In this document: positions 48,701 through 59,732 of the stretch, piece after piece
How positions within the stretch are numbered: position 1 is the first letter of the stretch
Layout: each line of letters starts with the position of its first letter
Source of the DNA: Cotesia glomerata
Lineage: Eukaryota; Arthropoda; Insecta; Hymenoptera; Braconidae
Direction of reading: 5' to 3'
DNA: 64,000 nucleotides
Assembly: GCF_020080835.1 (NCBI RefSeq)
Contig: NC_058162.1
Location: forward strand, 1,240,001-1,304,000
Program-made: the position numbers and the translations under genes
The notes under the pieces: model-generated
Database searches by the model: none
The model's input: only the letters and a program-made list of their open reading frames with translations
Told to the model about the DNA's origin: nothing

Positions 48701-50778
48701 ATAAGCGGCAAATGAAACGCAACAAGTCAGTCCTCCAGACATTTTTATTCGGCAGCGACGACAGTGAAGAGGATGCTAAGTCTAAAAATATAAGACAGAC
48801 GGAAATTCTCGTTGATTTAAGAGAAACTATTTTACAATTAGCAAGACACTTTATAAATGTTGATCCTAAATTGACTAATGTGTCTTTAATTGCTGACTAC
48901 ACCATGGAGAGCCATTCGAAGGACCATGATAATTATGTCAATGTCTCGCGGACTCGCAACAGAAGAGCTAAAGCGTTGCTGGACTTTGAAAGACACGATG
49001 ATGATGAATTAGGATTTAGAAAAAATGATATCATAACTATTATTAGTCAGAAGGATGAACATTGCTGGGTTGGTGAATTGAATGGACTTCGCGGCTGGTT
49101 TCCGGCTAAGTTTGTTGAGCTGTTGGATGAGAGGAGCAAACAGTACACGTGCGCTGGAGATGATGCTGTTAGTGAGGCAGTTACTGATCTTGTTAGAGGA
49201 AGTCTCTGTCCGGCTGTTAAGGCTTTTCTTGAACACGGGATGCGCCGGCCGTCTTTCCTTGGGGGCTCTTGTCATCCCTGGCTGTTTATTGAAGAAGCTT
49301 CGACTCGGGAAGTTGAAAAAGATTTCAATTCTGTCTACAGCAGGCTTGTTCTTTGCAAGACGTACAGGCTTGATGAGGACGGCAAGGTTCTTACGCCTGA
49401 AGAGGTTTGTTATTATTTTTATTAATTACTAGAAACTTTGCAGTCACTAAGCAAGCAAAATTTTGCTTTATTAAATAATGACTTTTGTTAAATTGCACTT
49501 TACTTTCTTAAGTATTGATGTTTTTAAAGATATAAGCTCATCCTGATGTTACACTTCTCAAGAGCTTTCATTTGAGTACCCACATGCATTTTTGATATAT
49601 TTTTCATATATACATATATATAAATATATGAAATATATGAAAAATTGATGTGGGTACTCAAATGAAAGGTCTCGATGAGTGTAATGTCGGGATGAGTTTA
49701 TATCTTTAAAAATGTCATTAGTTCACAAAATATTTATTAAATTGGACTGTACTTTCTTAACTATTGATGTTTTTAAAGATATAAGCTCATCCTGGTGTTA
49801 CACTTATCAAGAGCTTTCATTTGAGTACCCACATGCATATTTGATGTATTTTTGATATATACATATTCATAATATATATAAATATATGAAAAATTAATGT
49901 GGGTACTCAAATGAAAGGTCTCGATGAGTGTAACATCGAGGTGAGCTTATATCTTTTAAAATGTCTATAGTTCACAAAATACAAGGTTATTTCTTAATTA
50001 TGTATCTAAAGATAGATCTGATTATTTTTTTAATAATATAGATTAAATAAATATTTATTTATTGTATTGAATTAATTGTTTAATTTACTTTTTTTTAGTT
50101 ACTTTATCGCTGCGTCCAGGCTGTTAATTTAACCCACGATAACGCTCATGCACAAATGGATGTTAAACTCCGATCGCTAATTTGTTTGGGATTAAATGAA
50201 CAAGTTTTGCATTTATGGCTTGAGGTTTTGTGCTCTTGTGTTGAAATTGTGCAAAAGTGGTAAGTGATAAAAAAAATTATTTGATTATATTTTTTTATTA
50301 GTTATTATTATTATTATTATTATTATTGTATATTTAATATATGAAGATCGGTGTTTTAAATTTAATAAATCAAAGATAGTTAATATTATAAACCAGCTCC
50401 CCGATCCAAATTGTTAAAGAATGACTAATTTTTCATTATTAATTGTCCACCATAATATTTTATCGGTATGAAGTCTCAATACGATCAGAGGAAATTTAGG
50501 TGACGATAACAATTAAAATTTGTTTAGACAATTATTATTAGAGAAAGATGTAATTCTTTACTCAGTGTAACTTTTTTCAGTGACTGAAAAAATAATTCGG
50601 ACAGCTCAGACCAGGACTCGAACCTGGATCTTTTGGTTACGCGTCAAATGCTCTACCAGTTAAACTATCCGAGACCTTTCCGTAATTACTATTCAGTTAC
50701 CTATTAAGTTAGACTGAGTAATTCTCATTTGGCCAGAAATTTTTAATGTATATTTAATATATGATATAATATTTAGTA

Positions 50779-50810
<32 letters not shown>

Positions 50811-51009
50811 TTACAGGTATCAACCATGGAGTTACATTAATAGTCCAGGCTGGGTTCAAGTAAAATGCGAATTAAGAATTCTTAGTCAATTTGCATTTAA
50901 TTTAAATCCTGACTGGGAATTACCAAGAAAAAAAGAACAATCACAACCCTTAAAGGATGGTGTTCGCGATATGCTTGTTAAACACCACCTTTTTTCTTGG
51001 GATCTGTGA
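45769..51009 (+). CDS. SGSM3: Small G protein signaling modulator 3 (TBC-SH3-RUN protein)
   Basis: Five exons: 45769-45837, 46598-47590, 48436-49404, 50099-50259 and 50817-51009, giving 794 aa. The family are Rab GAPs that also bind Rap/Rab proteins and act in membrane traffic. A TBC domain spans about residues 155-370: RRGIPHSLRPRIWMRMSG, RLRRVMRGLAWLYPDIGYCQ with the glutamine finger YCQG, HWFLTLFASVVHMKILLRIW. An SH3 domain lies at about 530-585 (AKALLDFERHDDDELGFRK, CWVGELNGLRGWFPAKFVEL). A RUN domain fills the C-terminal ~190 residues (HPWLFIEEASTREV to WELPRKKEQ). Domain order and length fit SGSM3. Intron 3 carries two reverse Helitron-like hairpins and intron 4 a SINE-like insertion. 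Confidence 0.95.
45900..46560. repeat. MITE-like repeats in SGSM3 intron 1
   Basis: Family A (GACATTAAATTTAGCTGTCA at about 45963; TCTGCTAAATTAATTTTCAT at about 46316), with a family-B unit nested inside it (AAAATTAGCCGACATTTTTG at about 46085; ATGTCGGCTAACTTTATTTT at about 46234) and a further family-A fragment to 46520. Confidence 0.6.
47690..48432. repeat. Family-A MITE-like repeats in SGSM3 intron 2
   Basis: About 47710-47900 runs from ATTAAAGTTAGCTGTCACTT to TCGGCTAATTTAATTTTAAT. About 48180-48340 runs from ATATTAAAGTTAGCAGTCAC to ATCTGCTAAATTAATTCTCA. A partial third ends at about 48430, only a few bases before the exon 3 acceptor, so this repeat supplies part of the polypyrimidine tract. 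Confidence 0.65.
49429..50016 (-). mobile_element. Helitron-like element, two hairpins, reverse copy
   Basis: Starts CTAGAAACTTTGCAGTCACT at 49429, with hairpin units near 49520-49715 and 49765-49960, and ends in TTCTTAATTATGTATCTAAA, the reverse complement of the usual 5' block. It is in SGSM3 intron 3. The subterminal hairpin is damaged in this copy. Confidence 0.75.
50345..50746 (-). mobile_element. tRNA-derived SINE-like insertion with 18-bp target duplication
   Basis: 402 bp flanked by two identical copies of TGTATATTTAATATATGA (50327-50344 and 50747-50764). On the minus strand it contains a tRNA-like segment (50674-50604). On both sides of that segment lie inverted copies of a TTACTCAGT(G/C)TAACT sequence. 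Both junctions sit next to (TTA)n repeats. It lies in SGSM3 intron 4. No family name is claimed. Confidence 0.7.
50604..50674 (-). tRNA. tRNA-like sequence (probably SINE head or pseudo-tRNA)
   Basis: Reads TCTCGGATAGTTTAACTGGT as acceptor stem plus D arm (A box), then a perfect T arm CCAGG-TTCGAGT-CCTGG containing the B box GGTTCGAGTCC. Six of seven acceptor pairs can form. The anticodon arm is poor: the loop CGCGTAA lacks the invariant U33 and the stem has an A-C mismatch. The apparent anticodon CGT would be Thr. A functional tRNA is therefore unlikely. Confidence 0.5.
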
Positions 51010-51960
51010 GTTATTATTTATTTTTTTCTGGAAATTTATCTTAATCACAGTTTATTTATTCATCATTTTGTTCTCATAATTTAATTAAATATTGTGAATT
51101 AATTAACGAGATATTTGAGTACCTGCAAGAGCACACGCATCCATAACTATGATAATAAATCCTAATAAGGATTTTTTTAATAAGATTTTTATTTAATAAA
51201 CCAAAGATAGAACAGATTAACTTAATAGATCAATATTTTATTAGATAATTTTTTCCGTCCTTTTATCAGATTTATAAAACTATAAAATTGTTCACCAATA
51301 ATAAATAAATTTTCATGAAATTTGGGGTTTAGACTTACAACATTAATGTTATAAATAATTAAAACTGTACTTTAACTTATTAGTTTAAATTATTGCTATT
51401 ATAAATTGTTGAATAAATTCAGAATTTTTATCTTATTGAATAACAAATATAATTATGTAAAAAAAAATCAATGTATATACAATATATTAATTTGATTGTA
51501 TGATTAATTTTATTTATCTCAATCTTATAGATAAAGTGAGAAAAATGGCGTGAATAAAAAATTTTTTCAACTATTAAATTTATTAATTTTATTTTCCTAT
51601 TTTTTTTTTCTATATAGAGTTAAGAAATAGATCATTTTATATCTTGCAAAATTTAAAAATAAATATTGAAAAAAAATTTTATCAATTTCGTACTTATTAA
51701 TTTGGACAGAAAATAAATAAAAATAATTTTTTGAATAATTTATATGAAATTCATAAAATAAATTATAAAAAAAAATTTTAAATTGAATATTTTCATAAAA
51801 ATAATTATTTACAAAATAAATTAAATTACGCGTAATTTTTATTACCTATAAATTATTATTTTTATTGAAATAAAAATTTGTTTCTAATTTTAATATTATA
51901 AATTTTTTAAATTGAATTTTTTCATAAAAATAATTATTTATAAAACATAAATGTGACTTA
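51010..51960. other. Tail-to-tail spacer SGSM3 / glycerate kinase
   Basis: AT-rich spacer holding both 3' UTRs. No other gene or complete repeat seen. Confidence 0.5.
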
Positions 51961-53592
51961 CTATATATTAGTAAAAAAATCATGTTTATCCATAGAAACC
52001 CTAATTTTTTTATCACTTTCTTCAATTAAATTTTTTTTTTTAATATAAATAAAATGTAAGTCCATTACATTAGTACCAGTGAGTCCAGTTTTCACCAAAT
52101 CACAGCCTTTATTAAACCTAGAATAAAAATTATAAGAATCATTATTCTCCAAAACACTATCAACATCAACAAGTCCCATCTCTTTCTCAACAAATTCTCT
52201 AATACTTAAACTTCCACCCTCAGCTTCATTTAAAAATTTACTCTTCATCATTTCCACCAATTCGTTTGCCACCGAATAGATCTCAGCGTAACCAAACGCG
52301 CCAGAAGCATCAGTCGGTCCATCCTGGCCATCCGTGCTAGCACTCAGCAGTACCACATCAAATAAATTAAACAGTTTCTCAGACTCAGCAATTTGAAACC
52401 AGTCTTTTGAAAATCTCAAAGCAAGTTCTTGATTTCTTCCACCTTTTCCCGAGCCGGTTACCAGCACCGAAGGTTCTCCACCCGCAATAAGAACCAATCC
52501 TTCTTCAACGTCTTTAGTAGCTTGATAAATCTCTTTAGCTTTGCTGCTTAGCAATAATAAATCAGGATCATTTTTTATCAACTCATTAAAATTTTCTATT
52601 GAAATTGATTCGTAAAAAGTTTTACAAATTAAGCTGGATAATTTAGCGTACATTTTGCTAATTTGTGTAATTAGTCCTTGAATATTATTAAATAATATTA
52701 CAGAAGTTAATTTTTTGCGCGTACATTCAAGCTTTGCATTTTCAATTGCTAATAAATTGTTGCCAATTATAAAATTTTTAACGCGATTAATTTCTTGTTT
52801 AGAAATTGGGTCAGAAAAAAGAATTGTTTTTAAATTATCACTCAATTGATTCAAAAGATTGTATTTTATAAATATTTTCTCAATAATATCAACTGGTATT
52901 AAATTATTGACTGTTGGTCCACTAGCAATTAATTCCATTGGATCATCAATAATATCTGATAATATTAATGCAATTACAAAAGCGGGATGAGCCATAAAAG
53001 CTAAACCTCCGGCTTTAACAACCGATAATTTTTGCCTAACTAAATTAACTTCTTTGATATCTGCTCCTGAATTGAATAATTTCCGGGAAATATTAAGCTT
53101 TTCATCAAGAGTTACAGGTGGCTTAGGCATCGACAATAAAGCTGAACCACCGCCTGATATCAAAACTATCAAAGTGTCAGTTTCATTTAATGATTTAACC
53201 AACTCAATTATATCCCGGGTTACTGACACAGTATCATTATCTGGTTCATTATTGATACTGGTCTCTACATAATTTATTACACCAGGGACTGTATTATTTA
53301 ATATATTAAAATGATCCTTTGAGCCTCTTGGTATACTAACTATTCCTTTCATCAACCGATTACCCAGTAGCTTTTCCAAAGCTACTGCCATACCCGTCAC
53401 GGCTTTTCCAAAGCCTACGACGTACACGTTATCTGTCATGGTAATTACTTCATTGTTTATTATTAAATTGTTATTGTTTAGTTTTACCTTTTGGGAAATT
53501 ATTTTGTGAGGTTTCACTGAGTCTAAAGCTGCGAAGTAAATTTCGCTTAGATTTTTTTTTTCTTCGTGGAAATTTTTTTTTTGCTGGGACAT
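51961..53592 (-). CDS. GLYCTK: D-glycerate 2-kinase (MOFRL family)
   Basis: A single intronless frame of 543 aa, close to the usual ~520. The enzyme phosphorylates D-glycerate to 2-phosphoglycerate in serine and fructose catabolism. Family hallmarks: VYVVGFGKAVTGMAVALEKL (about 57-76), DTLIVLISGGGSALLSMPKP (about 139-158), VNLVRQKLSVVKAGGLAFMA, ILSDIIDDPMELIASGPT, VLIAGGEPSVLVTGSGKGGR with NQELALRF, and the MOFRL segment ASTDGQDGPTDASGAFGYAE. The first Met is chosen because the frame has no conserved sequence upstream and it sits after an AT-rich leader. It may be cytosolic; no clear presequence. Confidence 0.94.
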   Translation of the reverse strand: MSQQKKNFHEEKKNLSEIYFAALDSVKPHKIISQKVKLNNNNLIINNEVITMTDNVYVVGFGKAVTGMAVALEKLLGNRLMKGIVSIPRGSKDHFNILNNTVPGVINYVETSINNEPDNDTVSVTRDIIELVKSLNETDTLIVLISGGGSALLSMPKPPVTLDEKLNISRKLFNSGADIKEVNLVRQKLSVVKAGGLAFMAHPAFVIALILSDIIDDPMELIASGPTVNNLIPVDIIEKIFIKYNLLNQLSDNLKTILFSDPISKQEINRVKNFIIGNNLLAIENAKLECTRKKLTSVILFNNIQGLITQISKMYAKLSSLICKTFYESISIENFNELIKNDPDLLLLSSKAKEIYQATKDVEEGLVLIAGGEPSVLVTGSGKGGRNQELALRFSKDWFQIAESEKLFNLFDVVLLSASTDGQDGPTDASGAFGYAEIYSVANELVEMMKSKFLNEAEGGSLSIREFVEKEMGLVDVDSVLENNDSYNFYSRFNKGCDLVKTGLTGTNVMDLHFIYIKKKNLIEESDKKIRVSMDKHDFFTNI

Positions 53593-54850
53593 TTTTTTTG
53601 GGAATAAAATAGTTTTGTTTAATCTAAAAAATAAAATATTTTTTTATTAATGAAAATTAATTTAACATGAGAATTAATGGAGCACATATTTAAATTTAAT
53701 AATTTTAAAAATTTTATAACAAATTATGGGAAAAAAAATTGACATTTAGAAATTAAAAAAAATAAAAAATGCAATTTTTTTTAAATTATTTTTTGGAATA
53801 AATCTTTTTGCTAAATAAAATTAAAAAATTTTCAAGTGACAGCTAACTTTAATGTCATTAATTTGACAGATATTTAATCATTTTAAGAATTTTTTTAATA
53901 AACAAATTATGGCAAAAAAAAATTAGAGTAAAAAATTGACATTTGTAAAATAAAAAAAATAAAAAATGCAATTTTTTAGAAATAATTTTTTGGAGCAAAT
54001 TTATTTATTAAAAAAAATTGAAAAATGGTCAAGCGACTGCTAACTTTAATTTCATTTGACATTTTGAAATTTGAAAAAATAAAAAAATGTAAGTTTTTTA
54101 AAGAAAATTTGTTTGATAAAAAAAATTTAAAAAATGGGCAATTACCTTTTTATCATAATTTTTTTGTAAAAAAATTATTTAAATTACAATTTTCTAATGA
54201 TCCAATAACACAAATAATAATACACTTGTCAGATTTCATAGATTTAATTATATTTATAAATATATACTGTAAGTACATAAACTTTTTGAGGTTAATTGGA
54301 TCATTCCCTACTCTAGATATTATTATGCAATTTTTTTTAGATCTTGATCTTGATATCAGCATTCTAGTGATTACAACTTAATTCTTTATGGAGTATGAGA
54401 AAAATAAATTTAACTGTCATGGCGACTTTGATAGATTTAAATTAAAGTTTTCATAAATTTCAAATTTAAGCGTGGAAATTCTGGAAATTATTTTTATAAT
54501 AATTTTATTGAAATAAAGTTCTAAAAAAATTAAGTTAGCTGACTTATAAAAATTTTTAAATTTTTCTTTATTGAGAAAATTATTACAAAAAAATAAAAAA
54601 AAAATGTTCATTTGTAAAAAACTTGAAGTGCAATTTTTAAAAAATATTTTTTAGTTCTAATTTAATAAATGAAAAAAAAAAAAATTTCAAGCATCAGCTC
54701 ACTTAAGTATTATAAAAAATTTATATTAATTAAATTATTGATAAAAAAATTATTAGAAATTTTTTTAATAATTTTTTCAATTGTAATTAATTTATTATAA
54801 AAATAAAAAAATTTGACAGCTGTCAGCTGACTTCATTATTGTGAATAAAA
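53593..54850. repeat. MITE-like repeats upstream of glycerate kinase
   Basis: Family-A units at about 53650-53860 and 53865-54050 (AATTTTCAAGTGACAGCTAA; CAAGCGACTGCTAACTTTAA), then a family-B unit at about 54530-54720 and a family-C end at 54815-54840 (TTGACAGCTGTCAGCTGACT). The open frames here are low-complexity. Confidence 0.6.
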
Positions 54851-56240
54851 GACAAAAATGTGACATTTAATTTGTCAACTGTCAAAAATATACTCAGTAA
54901 ATTTATTTCAACTTTTAACATAGTTTGTTTTTATCTTAAAATTTTTTAGATGGTAATAAGTTTGTAGAAGATAAAATTTTAAATAAAAAAGCCGAAGAAA
55001 ACAACTTGATTCTTGGAATATCTTGGAATATCTGACTAAGTACTTATAGAACCAAAACGTCAAACTTGATTGAAATTGAAAATAAACAACATCACCGATA
55101 TCTTTGAAGTTGCTTAGTTTACGGAAATACGCTAAGTGGCCACCTTTAGGTTATTATGATTAAGTCTATAAAAAATTCAAATAAATTAGCTTCTTCTAAC
55201 CAGAAAAAAAGTTTAATCCTCCAGTTTTGTTAGAAGAATTTCTTAAATTAAATTCTTATTGAATAAATAAGTTTGGACTTCCGTATCTCGTCAGTTATTG
55301 TATTCACAAATTTAATTTATTAAAATTGTTCATAGAATTTAAAATACTCAAGACTGTTATGTGTCACACTTTTAAACTAAATAGCTTCCAATGCAAAGTT
55401 ATGGATTTTTTTCTATGATAATCTAACATTTACAACTAAATGACTTATTATTTTTATAAAATTAAAAAAAAATGAAAATTAAGCTAGTTGACATCTAAAA
55501 AGTTTTTAGAATTTTTTTCAATAAAAAAATTATTGCGATAATTTTTCAATTTTATTTAAAAATCAAATTTTTTCTGAAAAATTATTTTTAAAAAATTGTA
55601 TTTTTAATTTTTTTTAATTTCTAACATGTCAATATTTTTTTCTCCTTTTTTTGGCGATAATTTATTTGCTTAAAAAAATTATAAAGTATCGGCTAACTTA
55701 ATTTTTATAAATGTCATTTGTAAAATAATTTAAAATAAAGTTTTAATTCTACAGACCATCAATAAATTGGAGTGTCATCGAAATAAATTACAACAGAACA
55801 AAATATTTAATGTAAGTATGAATCATTAAACACGTTAACCGTTAAAACAAACGGTTGTAATTATTTATATAAAAAGTTAAATAATGTTTGAGTGTTGGAT
55901 GATAAATACAACGGCTGATGAGTCTTCGGATAATTATAGGGCACGGAAATGGACTTACACCTGTCATGACAAATCGTGAGATAAGCAATAAGTTTTTTCA
56001 TTAAAATTTAAGCGCGATAAACTCGTTCGTAGTTTCGTCGATTCTGTATTCTGTTTATTATTATGTACTGATAAACTTTTATTTACTAATTCATTAATGA
56101 GTATTGATTATATGTTTTCAGAATTTTTCTCTCTATTTTTGTTTGACATCTTCAGGAGGCGTGTCAGTTAATAGTTTGTCTGGATATTAACCAGTATAGT
56201 CCTATCAGAGCCATAATCATAATCTAAATCGATGCAAATA
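54851..56240. other. Intergenic, no supported gene
   Basis: AT-rich with one family A/B unit at about 55475-55715. A single exon-like stretch at 55756-55812 is discussed as a finding. 55860-56220 has more balanced composition but no recognisable protein or RNA. Confidence 0.4.
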
Positions 56241-56242
56241 TG

Positions 56243-57990
56243 AAAATTAAGTTAGCCGACATTTAAAAATTTTTAAGATTTTTTTTCATTAAAAAAATGA
56301 TTATAAAAAAAAGAAAAAAAAAATTTCATTTGTAAAAAACTTTAAAAACTGTAAGTGCAATTTTAAAAAAATATTTTTTTGTTCTAATTTAATTATTAAG
56401 AAATCATCAAAAAATTAAAAACGTCGGCTAACTTTAGTATTGTGATGAAAATTAATAATAATAAAGCTAGCCGACATTTTTTCAAAATTTAATTAGCCGG
56501 CATTTAAAAATTTTTATAATTTATTTTGCTGAAGAATATTTTTTTAAAAATTAAAACAAAAATTTTCACATGTAGAAAATTTTAAAAATTATACGTGGAA
56601 TTTTTAAAAAATAGTTTTTTAGTTCTAATTTTTAATTAATAAAAAAAATCAAAAATTTTTGAGTGTTGGCTAACTTAATTTTGCTTAATTTATTAAATTT
56701 TAACTAGAAAATATTTTTAAAAAATTGCACTTATAGTTTTTCATGTTTTTAATAAATGAAAAAAATTTATTTTTATTTTTTTGTAATTATTTATTAATAA
56801 AAAAAATCATAGAAATTTTTTTTATTGAAAAAATTAGAAAAAAAATTCTATTTGTAAAAAACTTGAAAAACTTTAAGTACAATTTTAAAAAAATATTTTT
56901 TTGTTCTAATTTAATTATTAAAAAATCATCAAAAAATTAAAAACGTCGGCTAACTTTAGTATTGTGATGAAAATTAATAATAATAAAGCTAGCCGACATT
57001 TTTTCAAAATTAAATTAGCCGGCATTTAAAAGTTTTTATAATTTATTTTGCTGAAGAATAATTTTTTAAAAATTAAAACAAAAATTTTCACATGTAGAAA
57101 ATTTTAAAAATTATACGTGGAATTTTTAAAAAATAGTTTTTTAGTTCTAATTTTTAATTAATAAAAAAAATCAAAAATTTTTGAGTGTTGGCTAACTTAA
57201 TTTTGCTTAATTTATTAAATTTTAACTAGAAAATATTTTTAAAAAATTACACTTATAGTTTTTCATGTTTTTAATAAATGAAAAAAATGTATTTTTATTT
57301 TTTTGTAATTATTTATTAATAAAAAAAATAATAGAAAAATTTTTTATTGAAAAATTAGAAAAAATTCTATTTGTAAAAACTTGAAAACTTTAAGTACAAT
57401 TTTAAAAAAATATTTTTTTGTTCTAATTTAATTATTAAAAAATCATCAAAAAATTAAAAACGTCGGCTAACTTTAGTATTGTGATGAAAATTAATAATAA
57501 TAAAGCTAGCCGACATTTTTTCAAAATTAAATTAGCCGGCATTTAAAAATTTTTATAATTTATTTTGCTGAAGAATATTTTTTTAAAAATTAAAACAAAA
57601 ATTTTCACATGTAGAAAATTTTAAAAATTATACGTGGAATTTTTAAAAAATAGTTTTTTAGTTCTAATTTTTAATTAATAAAAAAAATCAAAAATTTTTG
57701 AGTGGTGGCTAACTTAATTTTGCTTAATTTATTAAATTTTAACTAGAAAATATTTTTAAAAAATTGCACTTATAGTTTTTCATGTTTTTAATAAATGAAA
57801 AAAATGTATTTTTATTTTTTTGTAATTATTTATTAATAAAAAAAATCATAGAAATTTTTTTTATTGAAAAAATTAGAAAAAAAATTCTATTTGTAAAAAA
57901 CTTGAAAAACTTTAAGTGCAATTTTATAAAAATATTTTTTTGTTACAATTTAATAAATGAAAAAAAATAAATGTTGGCTAACTTTAGTAT
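56243..57990. repeat. Tandem array of ~520-bp units
   Basis: A marker (ACGTCGGCTAACTTTAGTAT) recurs at 56421, 56943 and 57460, with a diverged last one near 57970, so the spacing is 522, 517 and about 512 bp. Each unit contains nested family-B ends (GCTAGCCGACATTTTTTCAA; TTAGCCGGCATTTAAAAATT). A partial unit leads the array at 56243. Copies are nearly identical, implying recent duplication or homogenisation. The open frames within (for example 56743-56940 and 57782-57970) are low-complexity. Confidence 0.85.
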
Positions 57991-59004
57991 TATTTTAAAT
58001 CGTTGGAATTTTTTTTTTTAAACTTTAATATTAAAGTTACAATTTAATAATTTTTTATATTATACTTACCAAGGTAAAAAGTATCTTTGTTTTGTGGTCG
58101 GATTTTATCTTATGTGTTGTACTTTATTACTGTTTCTTATAACTAAAGCGAATGAATTCCTTTCAGCCTCGTTTGTGGTGGCGAAATATTATTCTCAGAA
58201 TTATTGGCCGTGGAATAAAATTCTAAGTATAAATAGAAGTAAAAAAAAAAAAAAAATTCTATTTTACACAGGAGAAAAATAATTTTTTTTAATTAAAATT
58301 AAATGAATGTCATAAGTGATTTGTTAATATTCTCTTTTAAAAGATTAAATTTAGCTACTAGGTTTTAACTTAATTAAGCATACATATAAATGAAAGTATT
58401 ATAGCCGGGTGTAAAGTACTTCGCTATTTTTATACTTTATTAAAATTTTGCTTTGCAAATTTAATATTCTCTTAAATCATCATTACTTTAAATTATTACG
58501 AATTTAATTAATTTATTTCAGAATAAAAATAAAAGGTCTTTAATGGTATAATTAATCCGAGATATAACAAACAGCTGAGGTGTAATTCATCTATTAATAC
58601 AATATTTCCTCTAAATGTGATAATTCTGGTGAAGTTAATAATTACTGGCCTTCATGAATAATGTCCGATTCATCGCTTTGGCGTCAATAGGTAACTCATT
58701 AAATTTACTTTGCATTATATATTAGCTCTGGTAGTCGACGGCGTAATTAATTTGACCCAGTGATTGCCAAATTAAGAAGAATTAAAAATATTTTGACTTT
58801 TTATAAATTGTGACCTTTAATTAAAGGACACATTTTATTGGAAAAGGATAAATATATAAAATTAATTTTTTTTATTTTTTTATTAAAATTATTAAATATT
58901 GCAAGACTGCTTTTAAATAGAAAAAAAATATTAAGAGTAATATTTGCAATTTATTAAAAATACTTTTGAGTAATTAAGAAAACCTCTTAGAAAAATAATT
59001 AATA
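57991..59004. other. Intergenic, no supported gene
   Basis: AT-rich sequence between the tandem array and the last Helitron-like element. No coding, RNA or repeat assignment can be supported. Confidence 0.45.
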
Positions 59005-59534
59005 CTAGCAACCTTGCAGTCACTATGTGACTGCCGTGACTTGTGAACTATAAATAAGTAAATAATGATTTTTGTTAAATTACACTGTACTTTCTTAAAT
59101 ATTGACGTTTTAAAGGATATAAGCTCGTCCCGATGTCACACTCATCAAGAGCTTTCATTTGAGTACACACATGCATTTTCATATATTTTTTATATATACA
59201 TATATATATAATATATATAAATATATGAAAAATTGATGTGGGTACTCAAATGAAAGCTCTTGATGAGTGTAACATCGGAATGAGTTTATATCGTTAAAAA
59301 TTTCAATAGTTCACAAAATATTTGTTAAATTGCTCTGTACTTTCTTAATTATTGACATTTTTAAGGATATAAGCTCATCCCGATGTTACACTCATCAAGA
59401 GCTTTCATTTGAGTACCCACATGAATTTTTGATATATTTTTCATATGTACAGATATGTAATATATATAAATATATGAAAAATTGATGTGGGTACTCAAAT
59501 GAAAGGTCTTGATGAGTGTAACATCGTGATGAGC
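59005..59534 (-). mobile_element. Helitron-like element, reverse copy, interrupted by a retrotransposon
   Basis: Starts CTAGCAACCTTGCAGTCACT at 59005 with an intact hairpin GCAGTCACTATGTGACTGC. It has two palindromic units (about 59115-59290 and 59365-59535) and stops abruptly in AACATCGTGATGAGCTT, where other copies continue ATATCTTTAAAAATGTCAAT. The break is the poly(A) end of the retrotransposon. Confidence 0.85.
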
Positions 59535-59732
59535 TTTTTTTTTGGGCGAGAGGAGGGAAATCTTCATAGACACCGGCTAGATGTTGGTGATGTTGGTTGC
59601 CGGTAGTGTGAGATTCTTACTCACTAAAACCCTCCCCTCTCTTGTACCTGATACTGCGGGACCGCGTTAGCATTACTTCGCAGCACCAGGCCCCCTCCAC
59701 GCTGCTCCTGCAGCTTATTTCTCCGTTTCATC

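Noticed and set aside
50604..50674. Functional tRNA-Thr (CGT)
   Set aside because: Anticodon loop lacks U33, the anticodon stem is mismatched and the first acceptor pair fails. It lies inside an insertion with target duplication, so SINE-derived is the better reading.
54025..54381. 118-codon plus-strand frame in the intergenic repeats
   Set aside because: Composition is AT-driven (Lys/Phe/Ile/Asn), overlaps family-A repeat ends and has no domain.
58094..58282. 62-codon frame resembling a signal peptide (MVGFYLMCCTLLLFLITK)
   Set aside because: Hydrophobic start alone is weak evidence in AT-rich DNA; the tail is a poly-Lys tract and no neighbouring exon fits.
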